The notes under the pieces were generated by a model that saw only the letters and a list, made by a program, of their open reading frames with translations, ran no database searches and was not told the DNA's origin. Of a stretch of 64,000 bases of DNA, positions 15,074 through 23,165 are shown one piece after another. Origin of the DNA: Clostridia bacterium (GTDB taxonomy: Bacteria; Bacillota; Clostridia; Christensenellales; Borkfalkiaceae); contig JAFTHU010000009.1 of assembly GCA_017457215.1 (NCBI GenBank), positions 1 through 64,000 on the forward strand, in the 5' to 3' direction. Numbering within the stretch: the stretch's first letter is position 1; every line of letters starts with the position of its first letter. Position numbers and translations under genes: made by a program.

Positions 15074-16393
15074 ATGGCATTATTCGGTGGATTAGCGGAA
15101 CGATTAAATCATATATTTTCCAAGCTGACGAAACGCGGTAAATTGACCGAGTTGGAAATTCGTACGGCAATGCGCGAAGTGCGCGTAGCGCTGTTGGAAG
15201 CAGACGTCAATTTGCGCGTAGCAAAGCAGTTTATTGCCGACGTTTCCGAAAAGGCGGTAGGGCAGGAAATTTTAGCTTCCCTCAACCCTGCGCAACAGGT
15301 TATCAAAATCGTCAACGAGGAATTGATTGAGCTGATGGGCTCTAAAAATGCAAAGATAGAGGTTTCGCCCCGCTTGCCGACGGTGATTATGATGTGCGGT
15401 TTGCAAGGTGCGGGTAAGACGACGCTTTGCGGAAAGTTGGCATTGCATTTAAAGAAGCAGGGAAAACGACCCTTGTTGGTAGCGGGCGATATCTACCGCC
15501 CCGCCGCAATTACGCAGCTGCAAGTTGTGGGTAAAAACGTCCAGGTGGAAGTATTTGAAAAGGGTACGCAAACGCCTGTCAAAACAGCAAAACAAGCCAT
15601 CGAATACGCACGCTCGATGAATTACGATACCGTAATTTTGGATACGGCGGGGCGTTTGCAGATAGACGACGCGTTGATGCAAGAGCTTGAAAATATTAAA
15701 AAAGAAGTGGACGTTACCGAAACGTTGCTCGTAGTCGATTCCATGACGGGGCAAGAAGCGGTGAACGTTGCGGAAACGTTTAATACTCGTTTGGATGTTA
15801 CGGGCGTTATCTTGACAAAATTGGACGGCGATACACGCGGCGGCGCATGTCTTTCCATTAAAGCCGTAACGGGCAAGCCTATTAAATTTATCGGCGTCGG
15901 TGAAAAGATGGGGGATTTAGAGCCTTTCTATCCTGACCGTATGGCATCGAGAATTTTGGGTATGGGCGACGTGCTTTCCTTGATAGAAAAAGCACAGCAA
16001 GCGATTACGGAAGAAGACGCGAAGAAGATGCAGCAAAAAATGCTTGCCAACACTTTCACTCTCACCGATTATTTGGAACAGTTTGCAATGATGAAGAAAA
16101 TGGGCGGCGCGCAAGCGATGCTCTCTATGCTCCCCGGGGCAGGGAAGCTGAAAGTGAACGAGGGGGACGTGGACGAAAAACGTATCGAGCGTACGAAAGC
16201 GATTATTCTTTCTATGACGAAACAGGAACGGGATAATCCGTCCATCATTGACAGCAAAAGAAAACGCCGTATTGCGGCAGGTTCGGGTACAAGCGTACAA
16301 GAAATCAATCAGCTTTTGAAGCAATTTGACCAGACGAAAATGTTGATGAAACAGCTCAAAGGCGGCAAGGGGAAATTCAAGATTCCCTTCTAA
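15074..16393 (+). CDS. ffh: Signal recognition particle protein Ffh
   Basis: The 439-residue protein contains the NG GTPase (GLQGAGKTTLCGKLA, DTAGRLQIDD, TKLDGDTRGG) and the methionine-rich M domain with the hydrophobic groove and RNA-binding DNPSIIDSKRKRRIAAGSGTS. It binds signal sequences on the ribosome and docks with FtsY. Its start ATG 15074 follows AAGAGGACG. It sits directly after ylxM, 12 bp away. Confidence 0.98.
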   Translation: MALFGGLAERLNHIFSKLTKRGKLTELEIRTAMREVRVALLEADVNLRVAKQFIADVSEKAVGQEILASLNPAQQVIKIVNEELIELMGSKNAKIEVSPRLPTVIMMCGLQGAGKTTLCGKLALHLKKQGKRPLLVAGDIYRPAAITQLQVVGKNVQVEVFEKGTQTPVKTAKQAIEYARSMNYDTVILDTAGRLQIDDALMQELENIKKEVDVTETLLVVDSMTGQEAVNVAETFNTRLDVTGVILTKLDGDTRGGACLSIKAVTGKPIKFIGVGEKMGDLEPFYPDRMASRILGMGDVLSLIEKAQQAITEEDAKKMQQKMLANTFTLTDYLEQFAMMKKMGGAQAMLSMLPGAGKLKVNEGDVDEKRIERTKAIILSMTKQERDNPSIIDSKRKRRIAAGSGTSVQEINQLLKQFDQTKMLMKQLKGGKGKFKIPF

Positions 16394-16471
16394 CAAAAGA
16401 AAAACAAACGGCGGCAACGTCGGTTGCAATAAAGAAAAAAAATATTTTAAGATACTTTGGAGGTATTTATC

Positions 16472-16765
16472 ATGGTAAAAATGAGACTTTTTAGAATGGG
16501 CGACAAGAAGAACCCTATCTACCGTATCGTAGTTGTTGACAGCAGAAAGGCTGCAACGGGCGAATACATCGATTGCGTTGGTCATTACAGACCTACCTGC
16601 GATCCCATTGAATTGGACGTAAAGGCTGACCTTGCGAAAGAATGGCTTGCAAAAGGCGTTCAACCCACCGAAACGGTTAAGAACTTGCTTGTAAAAGCGG
16701 GCGTTGTAGAAAAGAGCAACAAGTTGAGCCCTTCCAAGACGAAAGGCAAAAAATCCAACAAATAA
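16472..16765 (+). CDS. rpsP: 30S ribosomal protein S16
   Basis: The 97-residue protein begins MVKMRLFRMGDKKNPIYRIV and carries DSRKAATGEYIDCVGHYRP, standard S16. A short basic tail extends it slightly. The start is chosen at ATG 16472, where GGAGG precedes; a TTG codon at 16457 overlaps the ribosome site and is not the start. It is co-transcribed with ffh. Confidence 0.97.
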   Translation: MVKMRLFRMGDKKNPIYRIVVVDSRKAATGEYIDCVGHYRPTCDPIELDVKADLAKEWLAKGVQPTETVKNLLVKAGVVEKSNKLSPSKTKGKKSNK

Positions 16766-16799
16766 TTGAAGGTGCGGTTGCGTTTTTAGGAGGCAAACT

Positions 16800-17057
16800 A
16801 TGCTTGATTTAATCAAATACATCGTTGGCCAGTTCGCAGAGGACAAAGAAAACGTAGAATATTTCGTTAACGAAAAAGAACGCGTTATCGAGGTAACAGT
16901 TGTGCTTTCTCCCTCGGATATGGGCAAGGTGATCGGCAAACAGGGCAAAATTGCGAAAGCAATGCGTACCATCGTGCGTTCGGCTACCCCTGCAAGCAGT
17001 AAGAGATACGTAATTGAAATTCGCGAACGCGGCGGCGACGTTGTGGACGCAGAATAA
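16800..17057 (+). CDS. khpA: KH-domain RNA-binding protein KhpA
   Basis: The 85-residue protein is one KH domain: LSPSDMGKVIGKQGKIAKAMRTIVRSA, with the GxxG loop (GKQG) that clamps single-stranded RNA. KhpA, paired with KhpB, affects cell shape and mRNA metabolism in Gram-positives. The rpsP-khpA-rimM order is conserved. An AGGAGG site lies before the ATG. Confidence 0.95.
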   Translation: MLDLIKYIVGQFAEDKENVEYFVNEKERVIEVTVVLSPSDMGKVIGKQGKIAKAMRTIVRSATPASSKRYVIEIRERGGDVVDAE

Positions 17058-17074
17058 TTGCGTACGTCAATAAG

Positions 17075-17107
17075 CAAAAAAGGCTTTTTTTGAAAGCCTT
17101 TTTTTTG
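17075..17107 (+). terminator. Terminator after khpA
   Basis: AAAAAAGGCTTT and GAAAGCCTTTTTTTT form a strong hairpin with a long T run. It separates the khpA transcript from rimM. Confidence 0.92.
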
Positions 17108-17181
17108 ACATTTTATCAAAAGGTATGGGGCAGGTATGCGATGAATGATTTTTATCTGCCGATATAATAAAGGAGTAGAAG

Positions 17182-17682
17182 ATGGATCGTTTGATTATAG
17201 GCGAAGTGTTAAAGCCGCAAGGGATTCGCGGGGAGTTAAAAATTAAAACGTTCACCGACACACCCGAAAACGTAAAGGCATTCGGCACGGTGTATATTGA
17301 AGATAAACCCTATAAGATACTGTCTTTTCGGGTGGGGAATGACGGCGCGGCGTACGTGGGCTTGCGCGGGATTCCTGACCGCAACGCCGCGGAACTTTTT
17401 CGCGGTAAAAAAATAGAAGGGGAACGGGAAGACGCGCCTGCCTTGGAAGAAGGGCGGTATTATATCGTGGATATTTTAGGGCTTTCGTGCGAAACGGAAG
17501 AAGGTGAAATTTTAGGTACTGTAACGGACGTAAAAAATCTTTCTTCCGACGTTTATACCATAGAAAAAGCAGGAAAAAGCGTACTTTTCCCTGCTGTGAA
17601 AGGTGTGATTGTAAAAGTCGATTTGGAGGACAAAAAATTGATTGTCAACAAAGCGACTTTTGATGAAATTGCCGTTTATTGA
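17182..17682 (+). CDS. rimM: 16S rRNA processing protein RimM
   Basis: The 166-residue protein starts MDRLIIGEVLKPQGIRGELKIK (typical RimM) and has the PRC-barrel second half (YYIVDILGLSCETEEGEILGTVTDV). It assists 30S head assembly with S19. An AGGAG site precedes the ATG. In most Firmicutes trmD and rplS follow; here the next gene is a convergent thiT whose end overlaps the rimM stop by 7 bp. No clear promoter was located. Confidence 0.96.
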   Translation: MDRLIIGEVLKPQGIRGELKIKTFTDTPENVKAFGTVYIEDKPYKILSFRVGNDGAAYVGLRGIPDRNAAELFRGKKIEGEREDAPALEEGRYYIVDILGLSCETEEGEILGTVTDVKNLSSDVYTIEKAGKSVLFPAVKGVIVKVDLEDKKLIVNKATFDEIAVY

Positions 17683-18833
17683 GCGGTGGATTTGTCCGTT
17701 TTTTCACGGTTAATCGCCACAATCGTTTTTACAAAAGATTTTGAAGAGAGCGCAAATACGCCTGCAACGACGACCAAAGCGGCGTCAATAAATACGTAGG
17801 CGTTATAGGCAAGGCTGTACGCCCAAACGTTTTGCCCTTCGGCGTACGCCTCAAAGGCAAGAGCGCCTGCCAACACGTGGCAAAGAAAACGCATGCAGCC
17901 AGCAAAAACCGCGCCTAAAGCAAATTTTGCTTGCGGTAATTTGCAAAGCATAGGAATCTTTCTTGCCAAACCTGCCAAACCAACCGCAGAAAATGCAATC
18001 GGATAATCGAGTAAAAACTGCGCGGGATGAATAATCCAAGGATCTTGCAAAGCTTGCAACGTTCCGTAGACCAGTCCGACAAAAACGCCTTTTTTTGCGC
18101 CGAAGATGTAGGCGTAGAGCATTAACGGGAAGAGGCTGACGAGGGTTACCGACCCGCCCGCAGGCATATCCCAGAGCTTGATATACGAAAGGGCATAACT
18201 CATAGCGACGCAGATTCCCGCATAGGCGAGGGCGTGGCTATTGAGGGTCAGTTTTTGCTTATCCAGAAAGCTCAAAGCGACGATGGAAAAAGCGGTAAGC
18301 GCGGCGGATAAATAAAGGGCTAATTGCTTTACGGTTGCCGATTCCGAGTTGTAATATCCGTCGTTTGCGATTTTTTCTTTATAATAGATTGCCAAACAGA
18401 TAAGGGTGGCAATCAAAGCGATGCCCGAACACGTTGCGCATATAATACCGACGGCTCTTTTGCGTGCGGGCGCGCGTATAGACAAAACGGCAAACAAAAC
18501 GAGGGAACAAAGCGCAACGGAAGTTAAGATGATTAACGGAATCAAAACGTACCGAACGAGCATTTGTTTATCCAACCAATTTGTTTCCGTGTACGAATCG
18601 CTGTAATTTTTTGCGACGTCGAGTGCGAAAAACGCAATGGCAATGGAAAACAGATAGACGGTGATAAAGAAGAGCGACCATTTAACTGTTTTTGCAAAGG
18701 CAGTCCGTTTTAAAATGAAAACGAGAAAACAAGCAAGAAAAGCGGCGGCGATGAAGCCAATGGTCAGCCATTTTGCAACCGGCTCGAATTTTTCAACGGC
18801 ATAAGTCGTTGAAAGCAGGGAATAGAGAAACAT
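17676..18833 (-). CDS. thiT: Thiamine ECF transporter S component (ThiT-like) with extra N-terminal membrane domain
   Basis: Residues about 195-385 are ThiT: GGSVTLVSLFPLMLYAYIFG and the QALQDPWIIHPAQFLLDYPIAF segment hold the signature aromatic and polar residues of the thiamine pocket. This protein captures thiamine for an energy-coupling module. The first ~190 residues add about five hydrophobic helices that ThiT of about 180-200 residues normally lacks. The gene is preceded by a TPP riboswitch, confirming a thiamine role. A GGAGG site precedes the ATG; the A/T/EcfT module is not in the window. Confidence 0.9.
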   Translation of the reverse strand: MFLYSLLSTTYAVEKFEPVAKWLTIGFIAAAFLACFLVFILKRTAFAKTVKWSLFFITVYLFSIAIAFFALDVAKNYSDSYTETNWLDKQMLVRYVLIPLIILTSVALCSLVLFAVLSIRAPARKRAVGIICATCSGIALIATLICLAIYYKEKIANDGYYNSESATVKQLALYLSAALTAFSIVALSFLDKQKLTLNSHALAYAGICVAMSYALSYIKLWDMPAGGSVTLVSLFPLMLYAYIFGAKKGVFVGLVYGTLQALQDPWIIHPAQFLLDYPIAFSAVGLAGLARKIPMLCKLPQAKFALGAVFAGCMRFLCHVLAGALAFEAYAEGQNVWAYSLAYNAYVFIDAALVVVAGVFALSSKSFVKTIVAINREKTDKSTAQ

Positions 18834-18865
18834 AAAAACCTCCTTTTTCCGCCGCGCGTTTTTAG

Positions 18866-18909
18866 TAAAAGAAAAAGCCCAACTTTCCGTAGGAAACGGA
18901 ACAGTGGGC
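18866..18909 (-). terminator. Riboswitch-controlled terminator before thiT
   Basis: On the minus strand GCCCACTGTTCCGT pairs with ACGGAAAGTTGGGC (a few mismatches), followed by TTTTTCTTTT. It lies between the TPP aptamer and the ribosome site, as an off-switch. Confidence 0.8.
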
Positions 18910-18969
18910 GCGCATATGCTTTTACAGCCGACCCGTGTATTGAAAAATCAAACACAGACGTCGAAAAGA

Positions 18970-19050
18970 AAAACGTTTATCAATCTCTCGCTCAAGTATT
19001 ACCTTGCCGATTCTAATGGTATAATCTCAGCCTTTGACAGGCACCCACGA
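18970..19050 (-). promoter_or_regulatory. TPP riboswitch (THI element)
   Basis: Reading the minus strand, GGGTGCC (19046-19040), a short spacer, GGCTGAGA and then ACC..GAATC..GGTAATAC..CGAGAG follow the thi-box order. TPP binding to this aptamer should favour the downstream terminator and shut off thiT. The 3' segment is a divergent variant of the consensus but the core GGTAATAC is present. Confidence 0.87.
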
Positions 19051-19075
19051 CGGATAATTAAATTTTGATACTATC

Positions 19076-19104
19076 ATTATAGAACAGTAAAAAACAAAAG
19101 TCAA
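19076..19104 (-). promoter_or_regulatory. Promoter of thiT
   Basis: On the minus strand TTGACT (19104-19099), 17 bp, TATAAT (19081-19076). It lies just upstream of the TPP aptamer. Confidence 0.85.
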
Positions 19105-19132
19105 GCGTTTAAATGAAAAAAGGAGAAAAGTT

Positions 19133-19717
19133 ATGCGATACGATTTTTACGCGTATATGGACAGAATGAAATATATCAAGCGTTGGCAACTGATGCGTTC
19201 CACTCGTGAAGAAAACATTATGGAACATTCGCAATCGGTTGCGCTGTTATCTCACGCGCTCGTTACCATTCACAACGAAGTATTTGGGGGAAAAGCAGAC
19301 GTATTAAAAACAGTGCTGTACGCTATGTATCACGAAACGAGCGAAGTTATGACGGGGGATTTGCCCACGCCTATTAAATATTACAACAACAGCATACACG
19401 GGGCGTATAAGGAATTGGAAAGAAGTGCATGCGAAAAAATAGCAGCGACCTTGCCCGAAGAAATGCAAAAGGGGATTGCGCCTTACGTGCTTGCAGACGA
19501 AGACAGCGTGGAATACCGCTTGGTGAAAGCGGCAGACCGTTTGGCGGCGTATATTAAGTGCGCGGAAGAACTCCGTTGTGGCAATTCCGAATTTTCCAAG
19601 GCGAAAAAGAGCATTGAAGAAGATTTACACAAGAGGAATATGCCCGAGGTAGAATACTTCTTCGAACGGTTTATTCGTTCCTTTGATTTGTCGTTGGACG
19701 AATTGGAAAATTTTTAA
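19133..19717 (+). CDS. YfbR-like 5'-nucleotidase (HD superfamily)
   Basis: The 194-residue protein matches YfbR along its length: RENIMEHSQSVALLSHAL (His32), YHETSEVMTGDLPTPIKYYN (His67-Glu68) and KAADRLAAYIKC (Asp135). YfbR removes phosphate from deoxynucleoside monophosphates. The invariant HD pair is HE here, with Glu replacing Asp, while the rest of the pocket is intact; activity may therefore depend on this swap. The start follows AAAGGAG. It is divergent from thiT and monocistronic. Confidence 0.85.
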   Translation: MRYDFYAYMDRMKYIKRWQLMRSTREENIMEHSQSVALLSHALVTIHNEVFGGKADVLKTVLYAMYHETSEVMTGDLPTPIKYYNNSIHGAYKELERSACEKIAATLPEEMQKGIAPYVLADEDSVEYRLVKAADRLAAYIKCAEELRCGNSEFSKAKKSIEEDLHKRNMPEVEYFFERFIRSFDLSLDELENF

Positions 19718-19833
19718 GCTGGGTATTTATCACGAAAATTTCAAAAAACTATATTAAAACAAACAAAAAAGAGGAATATAATATTCTGCGAATAGAAACG
19801 AAAAAGGAAAAATCCTTTGGAAACGGAGGTTAT

Positions 19834-21207
19834 ATGAAAAGCATTTGGAAAAGAATGTTATGCGCGTGTTGCGCGCTTGCGGCGGCGTTTTCCCTGACGG
19901 CTTGCGCCGAGGGGGACAGCGCGTATAAAATAGCGCAAAAAAACGGATACGCGGGCGATGAAAAAGCATGGCTTTTGAGTTTAAAGGGCGAAAAGGGAGA
20001 GGACGGCAAGGACGTTGACGTAGAAGCGGTGTACGAAGCGGCGAAAGCGAACGGATACGAGGGCGATTTTTTGGCGTTTTTGAAAGAATATTTCTCTCTG
20101 ACCGTAAATGAAGATAACAATACTCGCCAAATTGCCGAAAATATGACTTCGGTTTTAAGTATTCATTGTGGATTTTCCAAAATCGTTTATACCTTTCAGG
20201 GTACGTATAGGCAATATTATCAAACGGCTGGCAGCGGCGTGATTTTAGAAATGGACGGCGATACGGGCAGCGCATTGATTGTAACGAATTATCACGTGCT
20301 TTACGATAGCGCATCCGAATCGACCACAGGGATTTCCGATTGCATTTATCTGTACCCGTACGGGTCGTTGTTTGATTTCTCGCCGACGGAAAACTTTTAC
20401 GGCGACGGAATAGAAGCGACGTACGTAGGCGGAGCGATGGATTACGATATTGCTTTGCTCCGTGTTGAAAACAGCGAATATTTAAAAGCGAACAAAGACG
20501 TGCTTCGGGCGGCGGAAATCGGCGATTCCGAGCGTATCGTTGCGGGTGAAAAAGTGTACGCAATCGGCAACCCGGAGGGCGCGGGAATATCGGTAACGAG
20601 CGGCGCGATATCGGTGGAATCGGAATATATCACGATGAAATCGACGGACGGAAACGAATACGTATCCTATCGTGTTATGCGCACGGACGCGGCGATTAAC
20701 GGCGGTAACTCGGGCGGGGCGCTTTTTGACGCAAACGGAAAACTGATTGGTATTACCAACGCGAAGAACGTAGCGGAGGAAACGGATAACGTAGGGTTTG
20801 CGTTGCCGATAACGCAGGTGCGTTATCTTTGCGATAATATTTTAGAAAACGGAACGGGATATGCAAAGTGCGCCGTGTTGGGCTCGGAAATTTCCGTAAA
20901 GACTTCGGCTGCAAAATTTGACGATGAGGGGCATCTTCGCATTGAGGAAGTTTTGTACGTAACCTCTGCGACAAAGGTTGCGACGAGTGCCGATTATGGA
21001 AAATTCCGTACGTTGGACGTTTTAGAATGGATAAAGATAGGCGACGGGGAAATTTGTTATTTGACCCGAGAATATTTGCTTTACGATCAATTATTGCGGG
21101 TGCGTAAGGACGACACGGTAACGTTCGGTGTGCGCGACGCGGACGGCGTGTTAACGGAAGTGGAAATTTCTTTTACAACGAACGCGCATTTTAAGGCGTA
21201 CCGTTAA
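19834..21207 (+). CDS. Trypsin-like serine protease lipoprotein with PDZ-like tail
   Basis: The 457-residue protein has a lipoprotein signal (LTAC, Cys24), two copies of an 'NGYxGDxxAxL' motif (residues about 37-50 and 73-84) split by a collagen-like GEKGEDG stretch, then a chymotrypsin-fold protease of the HtrA/DegP (S1C) group. The catalytic triad is visible: His154 (TNYHV), Asp205 (DYDIALL) and Ser293 (NGGNSGGALF). A PDZ-like region occupies about 340-450. It probably acts outside the cell on misfolded or surface proteins. It is monocistronic and follows a weak promoter. Confidence 0.85.
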   Translation: MKSIWKRMLCACCALAAAFSLTACAEGDSAYKIAQKNGYAGDEKAWLLSLKGEKGEDGKDVDVEAVYEAAKANGYEGDFLAFLKEYFSLTVNEDNNTRQIAENMTSVLSIHCGFSKIVYTFQGTYRQYYQTAGSGVILEMDGDTGSALIVTNYHVLYDSASESTTGISDCIYLYPYGSLFDFSPTENFYGDGIEATYVGGAMDYDIALLRVENSEYLKANKDVLRAAEIGDSERIVAGEKVYAIGNPEGAGISVTSGAISVESEYITMKSTDGNEYVSYRVMRTDAAINGGNSGGALFDANGKLIGITNAKNVAEETDNVGFALPITQVRYLCDNILENGTGYAKCAVLGSEISVKTSAAKFDDEGHLRIEEVLYVTSATKVATSADYGKFRTLDVLEWIKIGDGEICYLTREYLLYDQLLRVRKDDTVTFGVRDADGVLTEVEISFTTNAHFKAYR

Positions 21208-21235
21208 AGCATAGACAAGGTTTTCATTTTATAAA

Positions 21236-21270
21236 GGGCGTGTTTCGGCTTTGGTCGGCACGCTTTTTTC
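21236..21270 (+). terminator. Terminator after the protease gene
   Basis: GCGTG at 21238-21242 and CACGC at 21259-21263 with some inner pairing, then TTTTTTC. Confidence 0.7.
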
Positions 21271-21279
21271 TTGGAATGC

Positions 21280-21308
21280 TTGACAATTTTACGTGGGTAT
21301 AGTATACT
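21280..21308 (+). promoter_or_regulatory. Promoter of FtsK-like gene and mutY
   Basis: TTGACA at 21280-21285 and TATACT at 21303-21308 with 17 bp between. Confidence 0.85.
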
Positions 21309-21349
21309 TAAAAAGTAAAAGATTTCTAAACGAAAGGAGGGAGAGCCAA

Positions 21350-22087
21350 ATGGATATGGAATCGTTTATCACGTCGATATCGACGGCGTCGGAGGACGAA
21401 AAAAAGCTGGAAGAATTGCGTACGGGGTTGCCGTTGGGGACGGACGTGGTAGGCAATATTGTGCTTTCGCAGAAACGGGAACGTCCATTGACGGTACGCC
21501 ATACCTGCGTAACGGGCGGTAGCCGTAGCGGATTTATTCGCCGTTTTTTGATTGCGGTTTCTTGTCTGTACCAACGCGAAGAGGCTTGCTTTTTTGTGCT
21601 TTCGCCGCGCACGGAGTATGGGGAACTTTTACGCTTGAAAAATATGGACGTAACCGTGCCCTATATTTTATCCAAGTCAGACCTTTCTTTGGCGATAGGA
21701 ACGGTAAAAGAATTGTTGATGCAGCGGGAAAGTGGCAAAGGTTATCCTCATTTGTTTTTGATTTTGGACGGGTTGGAAAGTTTAGACGGCTGTAATGCAA
21801 ACGGCGATTTGGAAGAATATCGCGATATATTCGATTTATTTACCCGCCGTTCGGACGTCGACGTCATAACGGGCGTGGATTTGATGAAGAGTATTTTCAG
21901 CGGATATCCCGGCGCATTCGTTGGGGTAGGGAATTGCCTTGTTAGTTTACGGGAAGAAGGAAAAGCAGACGTAACGTACGTAGGAGACGACGGGGCGTTA
22001 TGTTTGCCCGTTCCCATTCGTTATCCTGCGCGCCCGTCGGTAACGGAAACGGTCATTTTCTTAAATTCTCTCCCGAAAGCGGAATAA
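21350..22087 (+). CDS. FtsK/SpoIIIE-like P-loop protein with degenerate Walker A
   Basis: The 245-residue protein has the order of an FtsK motor domain: a start segment LPLGTDVVGNIVLSQKRERPLTVRHTCVTGGSRSG in place of 'PHLLVAGATGSGKS', and a Walker-B-like LFLILDGLESL. The Walker A lysine position is altered (GGSRSGF), so ATP hydrolysis is unlikely or atypical. It has no DNA-recognition gamma domain and no membrane anchor. It starts at ATG 21350 with GGAGGGAG upstream and lies 4 bp before mutY, so they are co-transcribed. The role is unknown; a regulatory or DNA-repair-linked paralogue of FtsK is possible. Confidence 0.6.
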   Translation: MDMESFITSISTASEDEKKLEELRTGLPLGTDVVGNIVLSQKRERPLTVRHTCVTGGSRSGFIRRFLIAVSCLYQREEACFFVLSPRTEYGELLRLKNMDVTVPYILSKSDLSLAIGTVKELLMQRESGKGYPHLFLILDGLESLDGCNANGDLEEYRDIFDLFTRRSDVDVITGVDLMKSIFSGYPGAFVGVGNCLVSLREEGKADVTYVGDDGALCLPVPIRYPARPSVTETVIFLNSLPKAE

Positions 22088-22091
22088 ATCT

Positions 22092-23153
22092 ATGGAAAAA
22101 ACGAACGAATTTGCATTTCATCGCATACCCGCCCCCCTGCTTTCGTGGTATAATGCTTATAAACGAGATTTGCCTTGGCGGAAAGAGCCTACGCCCTATC
22201 GGGTTTGGGTTTCGGAAATTATGTTGCAACAAACCCGTGTGGAAGCGGTAAAGGAATATTATCGGCGGTTTATGGAGCAGTTGCCTACGGTAGAAGCGCT
22301 TGCCGCGTGTGAAGAGGAAAAACTCTTAAAGCTTTGGGAAGGACTTGGATATTATAGCCGCGTGCGCAATTTGCAGAAAGCGGCGAAGAAAATCGTTGTT
22401 GAGTACGATGGGAAGTTCCCCGTAACGTTAGCGGAATTGAAAAGTCTGCCCGGCGTGGGGAGTTATACGGCAGGGGCAATCGCTTCGATTGCCTACGGAA
22501 TGCCGTGCGCGGCGGTGGATGGCAACGTGTTTCGTGTGGCGGCGCGCTTGGAGGAGAATCCGACGGTGATTTCCGACCCGAAATATCGGCGGTATTTAGA
22601 AGAAAAAATTTCAGCCATATATCCGCCCGCAGGCAGGGCGTGTGCTGATTTTACACAGAGTTTATTTGAACTTGGAGCGTTGATTTGCAAACCGCAAAAT
22701 CCCGATTGCGCCGCATGCCCTTTGCGGGATTTGTGCCGTGCTTATGCGCATGGAACGCAGGCGGAGTACCCCGTGTTGCCGAAAAAAGCGGCAAAAAGGC
22801 AAGAAAACGTGTATGCGTTTTTAATTGAAACGCCGCAAGGGATTTGTATTCGCCGTCGGGAAGAGGGTGTTTTGCGGGGAATGAATGAAATTCCTTCCGT
22901 GATCGTTGCGGATAGCGGTGAAACGGCGGAAAATATTCTCAATGAGTGGGGCATGTACGAGTTTAAGGAAGTGAAACGCCAAAAATACACGCATATTTTC
23001 ACGCATATACGTTGGGATATCACGTGTGTTTGGGTGCGGACGGAATACGCGCCGTTCGACGCGTATACGTTAGAAGAAATTGAAGAAACGGTGTCTTTGC
23101 CGACGGCGTTTAAACAATGTTTTGCAATTTTGAAAGATAAAAATGAACGATAG
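22092..23153 (+). CDS. mutY: A/G-specific adenine glycosylase
   Basis: The 353-residue protein has the helix-hairpin-helix glycosylase core (LPWRKEPTPYRVWVSEIMLQQTRV with the catalytic Glu, LPGVGSYTAGAIASIAYG with the catalytic Asp later in VDGNVFRV), a [4Fe-4S] cluster site (CKPQNPDCAACPLRDLC) and the NUDIX-like C-terminal domain that senses 8-oxoguanine. It removes adenine mispaired with 8-oxoG. Its start ATG lies 4 bp after the previous stop with no strong ribosome site, so translation is coupled. Confidence 0.96.
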   Translation: MEKTNEFAFHRIPAPLLSWYNAYKRDLPWRKEPTPYRVWVSEIMLQQTRVEAVKEYYRRFMEQLPTVEALAACEEEKLLKLWEGLGYYSRVRNLQKAAKKIVVEYDGKFPVTLAELKSLPGVGSYTAGAIASIAYGMPCAAVDGNVFRVAARLEENPTVISDPKYRRYLEEKISAIYPPAGRACADFTQSLFELGALICKPQNPDCAACPLRDLCRAYAHGTQAEYPVLPKKAAKRQENVYAFLIETPQGICIRRREEGVLRGMNEIPSVIVADSGETAENILNEWGMYEFKEVKRQKYTHIFTHIRWDITCVWVRTEYAPFDAYTLEEIEETVSLPTAFKQCFAILKDKNER

Positions 23154-23165
23154 GAGAAAAAGAAA

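Noticed and set aside
17163..17168. TATAAT just before rimM as a promoter
   Set aside because: A transcript starting about 7 bases later would lose the AGGAG ribosome site, and no -35 box fits, so the leaderless reading is not supported here.
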